A DNA stretch of 64,000 nt, taken from Corynebacterium tuberculostearicum. GTDB taxonomy: Bacteria > Actinomycetota > Actinomycetes > Mycobacteriales > Mycobacteriaceae. Of the stretch, positions 44,043-53,015 are shown one piece after another. The DNA lies in NCBI RefSeq assembly GCF_030506365.1, contig NZ_CP073092.1, positions 186,001 to 250,000 on the forward strand, read 5' to 3'. Below the pieces are notes generated by a model that saw nothing but the letters and a program-made list of their open reading frames with translations, did not search any database and was not told the DNA's origin. A program made the position numbers and the translations under genes. The first letter of the stretch is position 1. Every line of letters starts with the position of its first letter.

Positions 44043-44696
44043 ATGACTAACCAAGAACAGGGCCCCTCCAAGGGAGGCGGCCGCAACCGCAACCGGTCCC
44101 GGCGCAGGCGGCGCCGCCGGCCGGATAATCGCGCGCGCCGCACCACTCAGCAGCGCAAGCCCTACCGCGGTGGCAATGGCCAATCCACGGCCATGGAAAC
44201 CCGCGATGAAACCTCCGCGGGTGGCCTCGTTGTCTCCGGCTTGGCGGAGTGCGTCGATGCCAATGGCAACGTCGACCTTTCCCGGCTCTATGTGGCGCTC
44301 ATCGGCCGCCTCGACCGCCGCGGGCGCCTGCTGTGGTCCATGCCCAAGGGCCACGTGGAAAATGGCGAGGCCAAGGAGGTCACCGCTGAACGCGAGGTAT
44401 GGGAAGAAACCGGCATTTCTGGTGAGGTTTTTGCGGACCTCGGCATGATTGATTACTGGTTCGTCTCTGATGGGGTGCGCATCCATAAGACCGTGCACCA
44501 CCACTTGCTGCGTTTTGTAGACGGCATTATGAACGATGAGGATCCAGAGGTCACTGAGGTCTCGTGGATCCCCGTCTCTGAACTCATCGAGCACTTGGCC
44601 TACGCCGATGAGCGCAAGCTGGCGCGCATCGCGCATGATCTCCTTCCCGATCTCGCACGAAAGGAAGCCGCGGCGGGGAAAGTGACCCCACGGTAA
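44043..44696 (+). CDS. NUDIX hydrolase
   Basis: A 217-residue protein with a basic, Arg/Gly-rich N-terminal tail (about residues 1-45) that may bind nucleic acid. The NUDIX domain box matches GX5EX7REUXEEXGU, from GHVENGE to REVWEETGI. The product class is a nucleoside-diphosphate derivative pyrophosphatase; the substrate is unknown. The start ATG lies eight bases after TACGAT. In corynebacteria it lies between pcnA and the DUF6049-murJ pair. Its stop overlaps the next ATG. Confidence 0.9.
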   Translation: MTNQEQGPSKGGGRNRNRSRRRRRRRPDNRARRTTQQRKPYRGGNGQSTAMETRDETSAGGLVVSGLAECVDANGNVDLSRLYVALIGRLDRRGRLLWSMPKGHVENGEAKEVTAEREVWEETGISGEVFADLGMIDYWFVSDGVRIHKTVHHHLLRFVDGIMNDEDPEVTEVSWIPVSELIEHLAYADERKLARIAHDLLPDLARKEAAAGKVTPR

Positions 44697-46891
44697 TGCG
44701 CCAGCGCCTGAAGTCTTGGGCCGCCGTGGGCGGCTGCATGGCGGTAGCGGGGTGGGGCGTGTGCCTGCCGCTACCAGAGGCCGCCGCGCAGATGGACTCG
44801 GCCGCCGAAAAGCAGCAGGATATCCAGGCATGGTTGGGCGCGCGCGGGCCGGAGCGGGCCAACCTTGATCTCCTTGCGGCCGAGCCCTTTTCCGTGGGCA
44901 AAGACCTCAAACTGACCTTCCGGCTGCACAATCCTACCGATGAAGCCATGGAGGATCTCCAGCTCACGAGCCGCCGCGGCGATGCCGTGGAGGATACCGC
45001 GCAGGCCCGCACGCAGTTGGCCACCGGCGAATTCCCGTATTACGGTCCCAGCACTACCACCGCGCCCCTGCAGCCGGGCGAATCCCGGGAGGTCACCTTC
45101 CAGGTTCCTACCTCCCTGCACGGCGAGCAGACCCTAGCCATCGAAGACCCCGGCGCTTATCCGCTGCTATTTACCCTCACCGGCACTGTTGGCGGCGAGG
45201 CGGTCAGCTTTGCGGAGGAACGCCTTGTTGGCCAGATAAAGAGGAAGGAGCAGGCGCTTGGCGATGCCCCCTCGGATCCCACACCCCACGATCTCACCGT
45301 GATCTATCCCATCAGCGCCGATATTGACTCGGTACCAGGCGGCGCTGGGGGAGAGGACCTTATCCTCTCCTCTGATGAGCTGGCCGGTGAGCTGGCGGAG
45401 GGTGGCCGGCTCGATCGCTTGGTCAGCACGTATGCCAGCCACGATCTGCGCGGGGCAGGCTGCGTAGCCATCGATCCCGCCCTCTTGGATACGGTCAACC
45501 GCATGGCGGAGGGCTATAAGGTAGGTTCGGCCCGCCCACCTCAAGCCGAGCGCCCTAAGCGCCTGCGCGATTCGTGGTTTAACAGCAATGACGATGTGCA
45601 CCTCGAACCCGGCACAGGGAAAGAGGATGCCGCCCGCTGGCTCAAGCGCCTGCGCGAGCTCGATTGCTTTATGTCTATGCCGTGGGCGAACGCCAATGCT
45701 TCCTCCGTGGCCAAAGCGAATAATCCCTTCCTTACCTACGAGGGGCTACAACGCGGCAATCACACCATCGAGCGAATCCTCGGTGCCAAGCCGGCCACCA
45801 CCGTGCTCGCGGTCGGCTCCGGCTATGTGGACCAGCAGCTGCCCCTGCCCGCGTTGGTGGCGGATAATACTTCGTGGCCCGGCCGCGCCGTGACTTTCGA
45901 CGCCTCCTTGGGCGCCCTCCTCGCCCAAACCGGCTCCAAACCACAGACGGTGGGCTATTCCAACCCGGAGCTGCGCTACGATTACTCGCTCGATTCCGAT
46001 CTTTCTCGTGCCATCACCGGCGGCGCCGCACTGAGCTTGGCCGCCAGCGATGACACCGTGGCGCGCTTGCCTAATTACTTGGATCCCAGCGCGGCCGAGT
46101 ACGCACTCGACTCTGCCGAGGCACTCATCGCTTCCGGTAAGTCCCATCCGCGCACCGTCGGCAGCCTAAAGCAGGAGACCGCAGAGCCTGGTTCACTGCC
46201 CGGCAGCCCCTTTAGCGATCCCGCCGCCTTCGCCGAATCCGATATCGTCCGCGTGGAGCAGCAGGCCCGCTATACCGATGAGCTGATGAATATCATGGTC
46301 GATGATCCCGATATCGCGCTCACTCGCTATGAATTTGTCTTGCCTTTGCGCCGGGATCTGCTCGCCGCCCTCTCGCTGACCAACCGCGATAGCTTGGGCG
46401 CCAATGCGGAGGCGCAGCGCCGGTTCACTCACACGATGGATGTGCATTCCGATACGCTGCGGGACCTGCGTTCTTCTGTGGCACTTATCCCACCGGGCAA
46501 TGTCTACACCCGCGTATCCGAGTCATCGCCGCTGCTCATCGTGGCAGAAAATGGCCTGCCACTACCGGTGGAGGCCAAGCTGCAATACGATGCCCCCGAC
46601 GGCGCGCGCCTCAACACGCCCAAGAGCGTCCGTATTCCGGCCAAGGGCTCTATTACTGTATCCATGACCGCCGATATGCCTAAGGACGTCGATCGCACGG
46701 ACATTGGCTTGTGGCTTGCTACCCCGGAAAAGCAAACCATCTCCGAGCCCATCAATATCGCTGTGCAGACGCGTGCCGGTATCGTAAGCGTGTATGGCGT
46801 CGGCATAGCCGGCGCCCTTGCGCTGGTCTTAGCCACGCTCTTCCGGCTAGGCCGCCATCGGCGCAAAAAATCACAAAGGCTTAAAAAGTAA
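44696..46891 (+). CDS. DUF6049 family secreted/membrane-anchored protein
   Basis: A 731-residue protein with an N-terminal signal (GGCMAVAGWGVCLPLPEAAA), a large extracytoplasmic body of repeated beta domains, and a C-terminal membrane anchor (GVGIAGALALVLATLFRLG) ending in a basic tail. DUF6049 proteins are found immediately before murJ in actinobacteria and are thought to take part in envelope synthesis; their activity is unknown. It overlaps the NUDIX stop by one base and precedes murJ by 18 bp. Confidence 0.87.
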   Translation: MRQRLKSWAAVGGCMAVAGWGVCLPLPEAAAQMDSAAEKQQDIQAWLGARGPERANLDLLAAEPFSVGKDLKLTFRLHNPTDEAMEDLQLTSRRGDAVEDTAQARTQLATGEFPYYGPSTTTAPLQPGESREVTFQVPTSLHGEQTLAIEDPGAYPLLFTLTGTVGGEAVSFAEERLVGQIKRKEQALGDAPSDPTPHDLTVIYPISADIDSVPGGAGGEDLILSSDELAGELAEGGRLDRLVSTYASHDLRGAGCVAIDPALLDTVNRMAEGYKVGSARPPQAERPKRLRDSWFNSNDDVHLEPGTGKEDAARWLKRLRELDCFMSMPWANANASSVAKANNPFLTYEGLQRGNHTIERILGAKPATTVLAVGSGYVDQQLPLPALVADNTSWPGRAVTFDASLGALLAQTGSKPQTVGYSNPELRYDYSLDSDLSRAITGGAALSLAASDDTVARLPNYLDPSAAEYALDSAEALIASGKSHPRTVGSLKQETAEPGSLPGSPFSDPAAFAESDIVRVEQQARYTDELMNIMVDDPDIALTRYEFVLPLRRDLLAALSLTNRDSLGANAEAQRRFTHTMDVHSDTLRDLRSSVALIPPGNVYTRVSESSPLLIVAENGLPLPVEAKLQYDAPDGARLNTPKSVRIPAKGSITVSMTADMPKDVDRTDIGLWLATPEKQTISEPINIAVQTRAGIVSVYGVGIAGALALVLATLFRLGRHRRKKSQRLKK

Positions 46892-46909
46892 GTTGAAGTT
46901 GTATCCTCT

Positions 46910-49900
46910 ATGACTGATAAGACTGGCCGCGAGGCCGAACACGTGGAGAAGTCACCTGCGGGTGTAGTTGACCCGAAGGATGCCGCCGTGCCGGCAGAGC
47001 ACCCCGCCCCAGCGGGTGCCCGCGGCCGCATCGTCCAGGCCTCTCCTCCCGCTCCGGTACCAGAAAAGCGCCCCACCCCAGCGGTGAAGGACACCACCGT
47101 TCCTCCTGAGGAGGATAAGTCCGCGCTCACTGGACGCAACGCGGACAATGAATCATCCAATCAGGATGTCATTCGCGCAACGGGCACGATGGCCATCGCG
47201 ACGCTACTATCCCGCATCACTGGCTTCTTGCGCCAGATGCTCATCGGCGCCACGCTCGGCGCCACGGTGGGAACTGCGTTTAGTAGCGCCAACCAGATCC
47301 CCAACCTCGTCACCGAGATCGTTTTGGGTGCGGTGCTGACCTCTCTGGTTGTGCCCGTCCTCGTGCGCGCCGAAAAGGAAGACACGGACCGCGGCGAGAC
47401 CTTTGTCCGGCGGCTATTTACCCTGGCCTTTTCCATCCTGGGCATAGTTACCATCGCCTCAGTGGTGCTAGCACCCTTCTTAACCAGGATGATGCTGCCG
47501 GAAGATTCCAAGGCCAATGCCGTACAGGCAACTTCCTTGGCCTTCTTGCTGCTGCCGCAAATTCTTTTCTACGGCCTCTTCGCCCTCTTCCAGGCCGTCC
47601 TTAATACCAAGAATGTCTTTGGTCCGGGCGCCTGGGCGCCGGTGATCAATAACTTCATCTCCATTGGTGTGCTGCTGGCTTATCGCTTCCTGCCAGGCGA
47701 GCTCGACCCGCATGATCCCACGCCAGTAGCCGACCCACACGTCATGCTCTTGGGCTTGGGCACCACCACAGCGGTGATGGTGCAGTGCCTCATCCTATTG
47801 CCGTATCTGAAAAAGGCCGGCATTAACCTGCGCCCCAAATGGGGCTTGGATGCGCGCATCAAGCAATTCGGCGGCATGGCTTTGGCCATCATTACCTATG
47901 TGGCCATCTCCCAGCTGGGCTACGTGGTCACCTCCCGCGTGGCCGCCTATGCGGATGCCGGCGCACCGCTGGTCTATCAGAATGCCTGGCTCATGCTGCA
48001 GGTGCCTTATGGCGTTATCGGCGTGACGCTCCTGACGGCGATTATGCCTCGCCTGTCCCGCAACGCCGCCGACGGCGATGTAGATGCCGTGGTCCGCGAT
48101 CTCACCCTGGGCTCCAAGCTGACCTTCATCGCACTTATCCCCATCGTCATCTTCATGACCGGCTTCGGCGTTCCTATCGCCCGCGCCCTCTTCCAATACG
48201 GTGCCTACGGCGCCGAGAGCGCCGAGCAGCTCGGCCTGACCATCAGCTTCTCCGCCTTCACACTCATCCCGTATGCCTTGGTGCTGCTGCACCTGCGCGT
48301 GTTCTATGCCCGCGAGGAAGCCTGGACGCCTACCTTCATCATCGCCGGCATCACGCTGACCAAGATCGTCCTCACTCTCTTGGCACCATTGATGACGTCC
48401 AACCCGGACCGCGTGGTGATTCTGCTCGGTACGGCCAATGGCTTTGGCTTCGTCTCCGGTGCCGTCATTGGCGGCTTCCTGCTCAAGCGCAAGCTCGGCA
48501 GCCTCGGCGGCAAGGCCGTCACCCAAACCGTGCTGTGGGCTTCCGGTGCCGGTCTCGTAGGTTTGGTCGTCTCCTGGGTGCTGTACTGGGGCGTGAATTA
48601 CCTCCTCCCGGAGAATCTGCCGTCCATCGTCTCGCTGATCAAGGTCGCGGTGCTTGGCATCATCTTCCTCATCGCCACCGGCCTGGTGCTGTCCAAGTCC
48701 TCCTTGCCGGAGGTCCAGAACCTGGCCCGTGCCCTACAGCGCATCCCGGGCATGTCCCGCTTCATCAAGGTCGATTCTTCCAAGGCCATCGAGCTGGAGG
48801 AGCCCGACGTACCGGAAATTCAACCGGTATTCTCCCAGGACGCCTTCAATGCCACCCTGGTGCCGCCGCCGATGTCCGCCGGTATCGTCCGCGGACCACG
48901 CCTCGTGCCGGGCGCCCCGGTATCGGATGGCCGCTTCCGCCTGCTCCAAGATCACGGTGCGGTCACTGGTGCGCAGTTCTGGCAGGCACGCGAACAGTCC
49001 ACCGGCCGACTGGTCGCCTTGACGTTCGTCGATACCAATAGCCTGGCGCCAATTGCGCCGGCGACGCCAGGAGTTGCCGCCCGCCGCTCCGCAGAGATTT
49101 CGCGCAATACCCGCCGCCTTGCCGAGCTGGAGCTCGATACCGTGGCGGATAATATCCAAGTTCTGTCTTATCGCACTGGCTGCCTGGTAGTGGCGGATTG
49201 GTTTGAGGGCACCTCCCTTAAGCAGGTGGCTGAGGCCGATAACCTCGATCCCCATTCCGTGGCTCGTGCTACTGCACCGCTATTTGCTGACGCCGCCGCT
49301 GCCCACGATGCCGGCCTCATCCTCGGCGTGGAACACCGCGATCGTTTCCGCGTTTCTACCGATGGCGTGGTCAAGGTTGCCTTCCCCGCCGTGCTGGATG
49401 GCACCTCCGCCGCTACCGACCGCGAGGCTCTAAGCTCCGCCCTCGAGCTGCTCGTAGAGTCCACGGAGCCTTCGCCGAAGAAGCTGCGCGATATTTCTGA
49501 GGACGCCAACCTTCCGGCGGACGAGGCCGCCCAGCGCGTCGAAGATGCGCACTACGCGCTCGATAGTGCCGACGAAGACAGCCGCGAGGAAAAGATGGAG
49601 GAGCTGCACGAGGCAAAGGCCCTGACCTTGGCCGGCATCGCCCAGCGCCTGCGCGACTTCGCACCGGATGAACCAGAAGAAGCACCTGAAGCCCTGCCGG
49701 TGAAGGCACAGGTAGAACCGGACCAAGAGGATGACCCGGCGCAAGAACCCGGCTTTGGCGGCCGCGGTTATTCCGGTTCCGGCGTCATCGTCATCGGCAT
49801 CTTCGCCACCATCTTCGTCGTAGCAATGGCCGCGCTCACCACCTGGATCATGTCCTTGCTCAGCAATGTGGAGGCATCCAACCCGGTCAGCGAGACCATC

Positions 49901-50338
49901 CACGGCAGCACGGACATTCCGGATACCCCGCCGGTGCGTCTCCAGCCTTCCTCTGCGGTTACCGTCCCTGATAACAAGGACAATGCAGCGCTTAGCGACG
50001 GCAAAACGGCCACCACTTGGTCCACCGAAGAGGAGGACACCGGCGTCCTCGTCACCTTGGATACGCCAACGCACCTTGCGGTCCTGCCGGTGGTGCAGTC
50101 CAACTCCACTGGGGCGAAGTACGCCGTCTATGGCGTAAATCAGGACAGCTTCAATCCGGAGAACCCACAAGCTGGCTCCCTGCACCAACTGGCCAGGGGC
50201 AAGTTCGAAAGCGGCAAGGAAGATATCGAGCTGGAGGAAACCACCGAGCAATTCGACGGCCTCCTCCTCATGATCACCGAGCTGCCCAAGTCCGATAAGG
50301 CAACCATCGCAGACATTGGGCTCGTCGGGCAGCCCTAG
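46910..50338 (+). CDS. murJ: Lipid II flippase MurJ with C-terminal pseudokinase and extracytoplasmic domain
   Basis: A 1142-residue protein. Residues about 1-85 are a disordered, Pro-rich cytoplasmic tail. About 90-600 are the MATE-like MurJ core with fourteen membrane helices (TLLSRITGFLRQMLIGATLG, FSSANQIPNLVTE). About 660-880 are a kinase-like cytoplasmic domain lacking the usual HRD/DFG catalytic set. A single membrane helix lies at about 955-983, followed by a ~155-residue outside domain. It flips lipid II for peptidoglycan synthesis; the mycobacterial MviN pseudokinase is phosphorylated by PknB and recruits FhaA (known there, inferred here). sigM, which normally follows, is missing. 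Confidence 0.93.
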   Translation: MTDKTGREAEHVEKSPAGVVDPKDAAVPAEHPAPAGARGRIVQASPPAPVPEKRPTPAVKDTTVPPEEDKSALTGRNADNESSNQDVIRATGTMAIATLLSRITGFLRQMLIGATLGATVGTAFSSANQIPNLVTEIVLGAVLTSLVVPVLVRAEKEDTDRGETFVRRLFTLAFSILGIVTIASVVLAPFLTRMMLPEDSKANAVQATSLAFLLLPQILFYGLFALFQAVLNTKNVFGPGAWAPVINNFISIGVLLAYRFLPGELDPHDPTPVADPHVMLLGLGTTTAVMVQCLILLPYLKKAGINLRPKWGLDARIKQFGGMALAIITYVAISQLGYVVTSRVAAYADAGAPLVYQNAWLMLQVPYGVIGVTLLTAIMPRLSRNAADGDVDAVVRDLTLGSKLTFIALIPIVIFMTGFGVPIARALFQYGAYGAESAEQLGLTISFSAFTLIPYALVLLHLRVFYAREEAWTPTFIIAGITLTKIVLTLLAPLMTSNPDRVVILLGTANGFGFVSGAVIGGFLLKRKLGSLGGKAVTQTVLWASGAGLVGLVVSWVLYWGVNYLLPENLPSIVSLIKVAVLGIIFLIATGLVLSKSSLPEVQNLARALQRIPGMSRFIKVDSSKAIELEEPDVPEIQPVFSQDAFNATLVPPPMSAGIVRGPRLVPGAPVSDGRFRLLQDHGAVTGAQFWQAREQSTGRLVALTFVDTNSLAPIAPATPGVAARRSAEISRNTRRLAELELDTVADNIQVLSYRTGCLVVADWFEGTSLKQVAEADNLDPHSVARATAPLFADAAAAHDAGLILGVEHRDRFRVSTDGVVKVAFPAVLDGTSAATDREALSSALELLVESTEPSPKKLRDISEDANLPADEAAQRVEDAHYALDSADEDSREEKMEELHEAKALTLAGIAQRLRDFAPDEPEEAPEALPVKAQVEPDQEDDPAQEPGFGGRGYSGSGVIVIGIFATIFVVAMAALTTWIMSLLSNVEASNPVSETIHGSTDIPDTPPVRLQPSSAVTVPDNKDNAALSDGKTATTWSTEEEDTGVLVTLDTPTHLAVLPVVQSNSTGAKYAVYGVNQDSFNPENPQAGSLHQLARGKFESGKEDIELEETTEQFDGLLLMITELPKSDKATIADIGLVGQP

Positions 50339-50627
50339 GCACAACCCACACCGCTATCGGATTCGTCGCCAAGCATGCAATGGTCACCAAGGTTCGCGGT
50401 AACTTCGCAGACTTCGAAGGCACCATTACCGTGGCCGAGAACATCGCTGAGTCCGCTGCTAAGGCCACTATCCGTACCGCATCCATCTCCACTGGCAACG
50501 ACGACCGCGATGCGCACGTAAAGAACGAGGACTTTTTCGCGGTAGAGCAGTACCCGGAGATCACCTTCAAGGCCACCAACCTCAACGTTGATGAGAATGG
50601 CAACGGCACCGTCACCGGTAACCTCAC
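50339..50627 (+). pseudogene. YceI family protein, truncated at both ends
   Basis: Directly after the murJ stop, an open frame reads into the YceI lipocalin-like fold (TTHTAIGFVAKHAMVTKVRG), continuing through NEDFFAVEQYPEITFKATNL to VTGNLTVL, where the IS left end begins. The N-terminal ~15 residues of a normal YceI are absent and no start codon precedes the homology; the C-terminal half is lost at the IS. Translation could start at an internal ATG (50380), but the product would lack both ends of the barrel. YceI proteins bind isoprenoids. Confidence 0.8.
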
Positions 50628-51470
50628 GGTGCTGTTGCAAAGTTGGGCGGAGAGCCGAGACGACCCAGTTTCTCATTTCCTGATGGCCGCTGCGTGCCGG
50701 TGTTCTCAGGCCGTCTCGAAGACCCGGTTGACGATCACCGCGTCCGGATTGGGGTGCCCATAAGCAAACATCGTGCCCTGACCTTTCCGTAATGAATGCA
50801 TCGCTTCCATCCCTTTCAACGTCCGGTAGGCGGAAATTCGGTTTTTGAACGCCCCCTTCGGTCCCAGGATTCTTTTAAGTCGGCCATGATCTCCCTCGAG
50901 AACGTTGTTCAGGTATTTCACCTGCCGGTGCTCCACCGTCTGAGGGCAGATTCCCTCCGCCTTCAGCTCGGATATTGCCTTGGCCAGAGCTGGTGCCTTG
51001 TCGGTGTTGATGACCCGCGGGGACCCGGCTGTCGTATTCGATCGCAGCGTCTTGGCCAGGAAACGCTTGGCCGCAGCCACATTCCGTTTTGGTGAGAGGT
51101 AGAAGTCTAAGGTCTGCCCACCGGCGGTAATAGCCCGGTAGAGATAGCACCACGTGCCGCCGACCCGGATATAGGTCTCATCCACCCGCCAGGACTGGGC
51201 CTGCCAGTCGGGTACCTGCCGGTACCAGCGAGTGTGCTTATCCAGCTCAGGGGCGTATTTCTGCACCCAGCGGTAGATCGTGGTGTGATCGACTGGCACA
51301 CCCCGCTCGGTCATCATTTCTTCGAGGTCGCGGTAGCTCACGCCGTAGCGGCAGTACCACCGCACCGCCCACAGGATGATGTCACGGGGGAAATGCCGAC
51401 CGGAGAAGATGCCCATGGCTCTGATTATTTCACGCCGGTCTTTCTACTGCCCCAACTTTGCAACAGCACC
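50628..51470 (-). mobile_element. IS6-family insertion sequence (IS1628-like)
   Basis: About 843 bp bounded by perfect 20-bp inverted repeats GGTGCTGTTGCAAAGTTGGG (50628-50647) and its complement (51451-51470), enclosing one transposase gene. Terminal GTTGCAAAGTT is typical of IS6. The 8 bp outside each end (AACCTCAC left, GATCCAAA right) do not match, so there is no target duplication. The flanks are halves of different genes, so the copy sits at a recombination junction rather than a simple insertion. Confidence 0.9.
50706..51416 (-). CDS. tnp: IS6-family DDE transposase
   Basis: A 236-residue transposase with an N-terminal helix-turn-helix (YGVSYRDLEEMMTERGV, HTTIYRWVQKY) and the IS6 catalytic core: first Asp in WRVDETYIRV, second Asp in VINTDKAPA, and Glu in VLEGDHGRLKR, followed by K/R. 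It resembles the IS1628 transposase of Corynebacterium resistance plasmids in size and sequence type. The frame is intact, so it may be active. IS6 elements move replicatively through cointegrates and often mediate deletions or inversions. Confidence 0.93.
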   Translation of the reverse strand: MGIFSGRHFPRDIILWAVRWYCRYGVSYRDLEEMMTERGVPVDHTTIYRWVQKYAPELDKHTRWYRQVPDWQAQSWRVDETYIRVGGTWCYLYRAITAGGQTLDFYLSPKRNVAAAKRFLAKTLRSNTTAGSPRVINTDKAPALAKAISELKAEGICPQTVEHRQVKYLNNVLEGDHGRLKRILGPKGAFKNRISAYRTLKGMEAMHSLRKGQGTMFAYGHPNPDAVIVNRVFETA

Positions 51471-51560
51471 GATCCAAAAATGATCCACTGCGTATTTCAG
51501 CGCGACGGTGCCCACGACTTCGGCGGCAATCGCAAGAAAGAGAATGACCCAGGCCCTCAC
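51471..51560 (-). pseudogene. SMR family multidrug efflux protein, 5' fragment cut by the IS
   Basis: Thirty codons, starting with GTG at 51560, encode (M)RAWVILFLAIAAEVVG followed by TVALKYAVDHFWI, the first helix of a small multidrug resistance transporter; Glu-14 is in the invariant position of EmrE-type proteins. The frame runs straight into the IS right end. The GTG overlaps the stop of the alkyltransferase-like gene (GTGA), so the intact gene was once translationally coupled to it. No remainder is visible on the other side of the IS. Confidence 0.75.
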
Positions 51561-51862
51561 TCCATCAACTCCTGTAATTCGCGGGCGTCGATTCCGTGCT
51601 CGTGCATTTTAACGCGGCCGCCAGCGTGCGCGATGGCCTCGCGATCCCAGAACTCTGCGGCGCGGGCGGGATCATGGGAGGTGCCATCCGCGCGGACGAC
51701 GCGCCACCAGGCGGTACCAGCGCCGTGGCGTTTTAATACGGTCCCGACGTTGCGCGCGCCGCAGCCGGCCACCTTAGCCACCTCGCCATAGGAGGTGACG
51801 TTGCCGGGTGGGATTACGGCAACGACCGCCAATACGCGCTTGACCAGTGGCGACTCACTCAT
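51557..51862 (-). CDS. atl: Alkyltransferase-like protein (MGMT DNA-binding domain)
   Basis: A 101-residue protein consisting only of the MGMT C-terminal DNA-binding domain (PPGNVTSYGEVAKVAGCGAR, NVGTVLKRHG). The position of the PCHR active-site cysteine is replaced by WWRVVRADG, so it cannot transfer alkyl groups. ATL proteins bind O6-alkylguanine lesions and hand them to nucleotide-excision repair. The downstream coupled gene was an SMR exporter, now truncated. Confidence 0.88.
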   Translation of the reverse strand: MSESPLVKRVLAVVAVIPPGNVTSYGEVAKVAGCGARNVGTVLKRHGAGTAWWRVVRADGTSHDPARAAEFWDREAIAHAGGRVKMHEHGIDARELQELME

Positions 51863-51867
51863 CGCAA

Positions 51868-52695
51868 TTACTGCGGGTCGAGCCCCAACACGTCATCCGA
51901 TTCGGTCGGCTCCTCTTCGGGGGCATCTTCGACCTCGGTGAGGGTGATGGTGGCACCGGTGGAATCGGCCAAAAGGCACATGCGACCGAAGGGTGAATCC
52001 CATGGTTCGCGGATGACCTCGCCGCCTAGTTCCACGGCCTTCTTCGCAGCGGCGTCGATATCGCGCACGCCCAGGTAGGTCTGCCAGAAGCTCGGGACCT
52101 GCGGCGGGAACTGCCCCTCGGCGTTCCACAGCCCGGCAAACGGCGCACCGTCTTCTTCCGCGGTGGCATAGATGAAGTTCTCATCCTCAGACTGCATGGC
52201 GCGGATTTCCCAGTTGAATAACTCGCCATAAAAATCCATCGCGTTCTGGAAGCCCGAGGTAGCGGTGAGCTCGTGCCAGACCGGGGTGCCGGGCTCGCCG
52301 GCAGCCACGAAGTGCTCTGGGCCGGCGGGTTGGATGAGGCCGAACATGCCCCCGGCGGCGTCGACAAGCAGGGCCATGTGCCCCAGCTGCACCTGCTGCG
52401 GCTCCACGAGGATGCGCCCGCCCAGGTTCTGCGCGCGCTGGCAATCGCCCGCGATGTCCTTGGACAGGAAGTAGGTCACCCACGTATGCGGCATGGGGGC
52501 CTCCTCCGGCTGCGGGATCAGCCCAGCGATGGGCAGGCCCTGCAGGCGCGCCATTTGATAGGGATTATCCTCGCCGGACTCGGCGGAGATTTCCCAGCCC
52601 AGCACCTGCTCATAGAAGTGCGCGGACTTGCGCGGGTCCGAGGTGGTCAGGTCGATCCAGTAGGGCATGCCCACTTCAGCTTCGAATGCTGGCAT
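51868..52695 (-). CDS. VOC family protein, two glyoxalase-like domains
   Basis: A 275-residue protein of two tandem VOC (glyoxalase/dioxygenase fold) modules, about residues 1-125 and 130-255. Each has a beta-alpha-beta-beta-beta pattern, such as MPYWIDLTTSDPRKSAHFYE and WHELTATSGFQNAMDFYGEL. The C-terminal tail is acidic. No substrate can be assigned; similar proteins are annotated as hydroxylases or bleomycin-resistance-like. A strong GGAGG precedes the ATG, which directly follows the stop of the S4 gene, so they form an operon. Confidence 0.85.
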   Translation of the reverse strand: MPAFEAEVGMPYWIDLTTSDPRKSAHFYEQVLGWEISAESGEDNPYQMARLQGLPIAGLIPQPEEAPMPHTWVTYFLSKDIAGDCQRAQNLGGRILVEPQQVQLGHMALLVDAAGGMFGLIQPAGPEHFVAAGEPGTPVWHELTATSGFQNAMDFYGELFNWEIRAMQSEDENFIYATAEEDGAPFAGLWNAEGQFPPQVPSFWQTYLGVRDIDAAAKKAVELGGEVIREPWDSPFGRMCLLADSTGATITLTEVEDAPEEEPTESDDVLGLDPQ

Positions 52696-52980
52696 CTACA
52701 TATTCCTCCACTTTTCCGGATCAAAGTCATCGTCGGCCGTGGCTTCATCAAAGTAATCATCGTCATCGTCCGGCTCGCCCACGCGCGCGCAGGCGTCCTC
52801 GATGCACACCTCATCGCCTGGGTGGAGCATGGCGCCCCGGCGCGTCTCGGGCTCGCCATTGACCGTAACTACGCCTTCTGCGATGAGCTCTTTAGCCTCG
52901 CCGCCGGTAGCCACCAAGCTGGCCAGCTTGATGAACTGGCCCAATTTGATGGAGTCGCCGTTGATAGGAATGTCTAGCAT
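52696..52980 (-). CDS. S4-domain RNA-binding protein (YbcJ-like)
   Basis: A 94-residue protein with an S4-like RNA-binding fold (residues about 1-68): IKLGQFIKLASLVATGGEAK and VTVNGEPETRRGAMLHPGD. An acidic C-terminal tail carries a DDDDDYFDE run. YbcJ/RlbA-type proteins bind RNA and may act in ribosome assembly. The start is MLDIPINGDS; the longer open frame upstream overlaps the esterase promoter region and is not domain-like. Confidence 0.85.
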   Translation of the reverse strand: MLDIPINGDSIKLGQFIKLASLVATGGEAKELIAEGVVTVNGEPETRRGAMLHPGDEVCIEDACARVGEPDDDDDYFDEATADDDFDPEKWRNM

Positions 52981-53015
52981 GCCGCCCAGCTTACCCAGCC
53001 CGCGCGCGGCTATAG

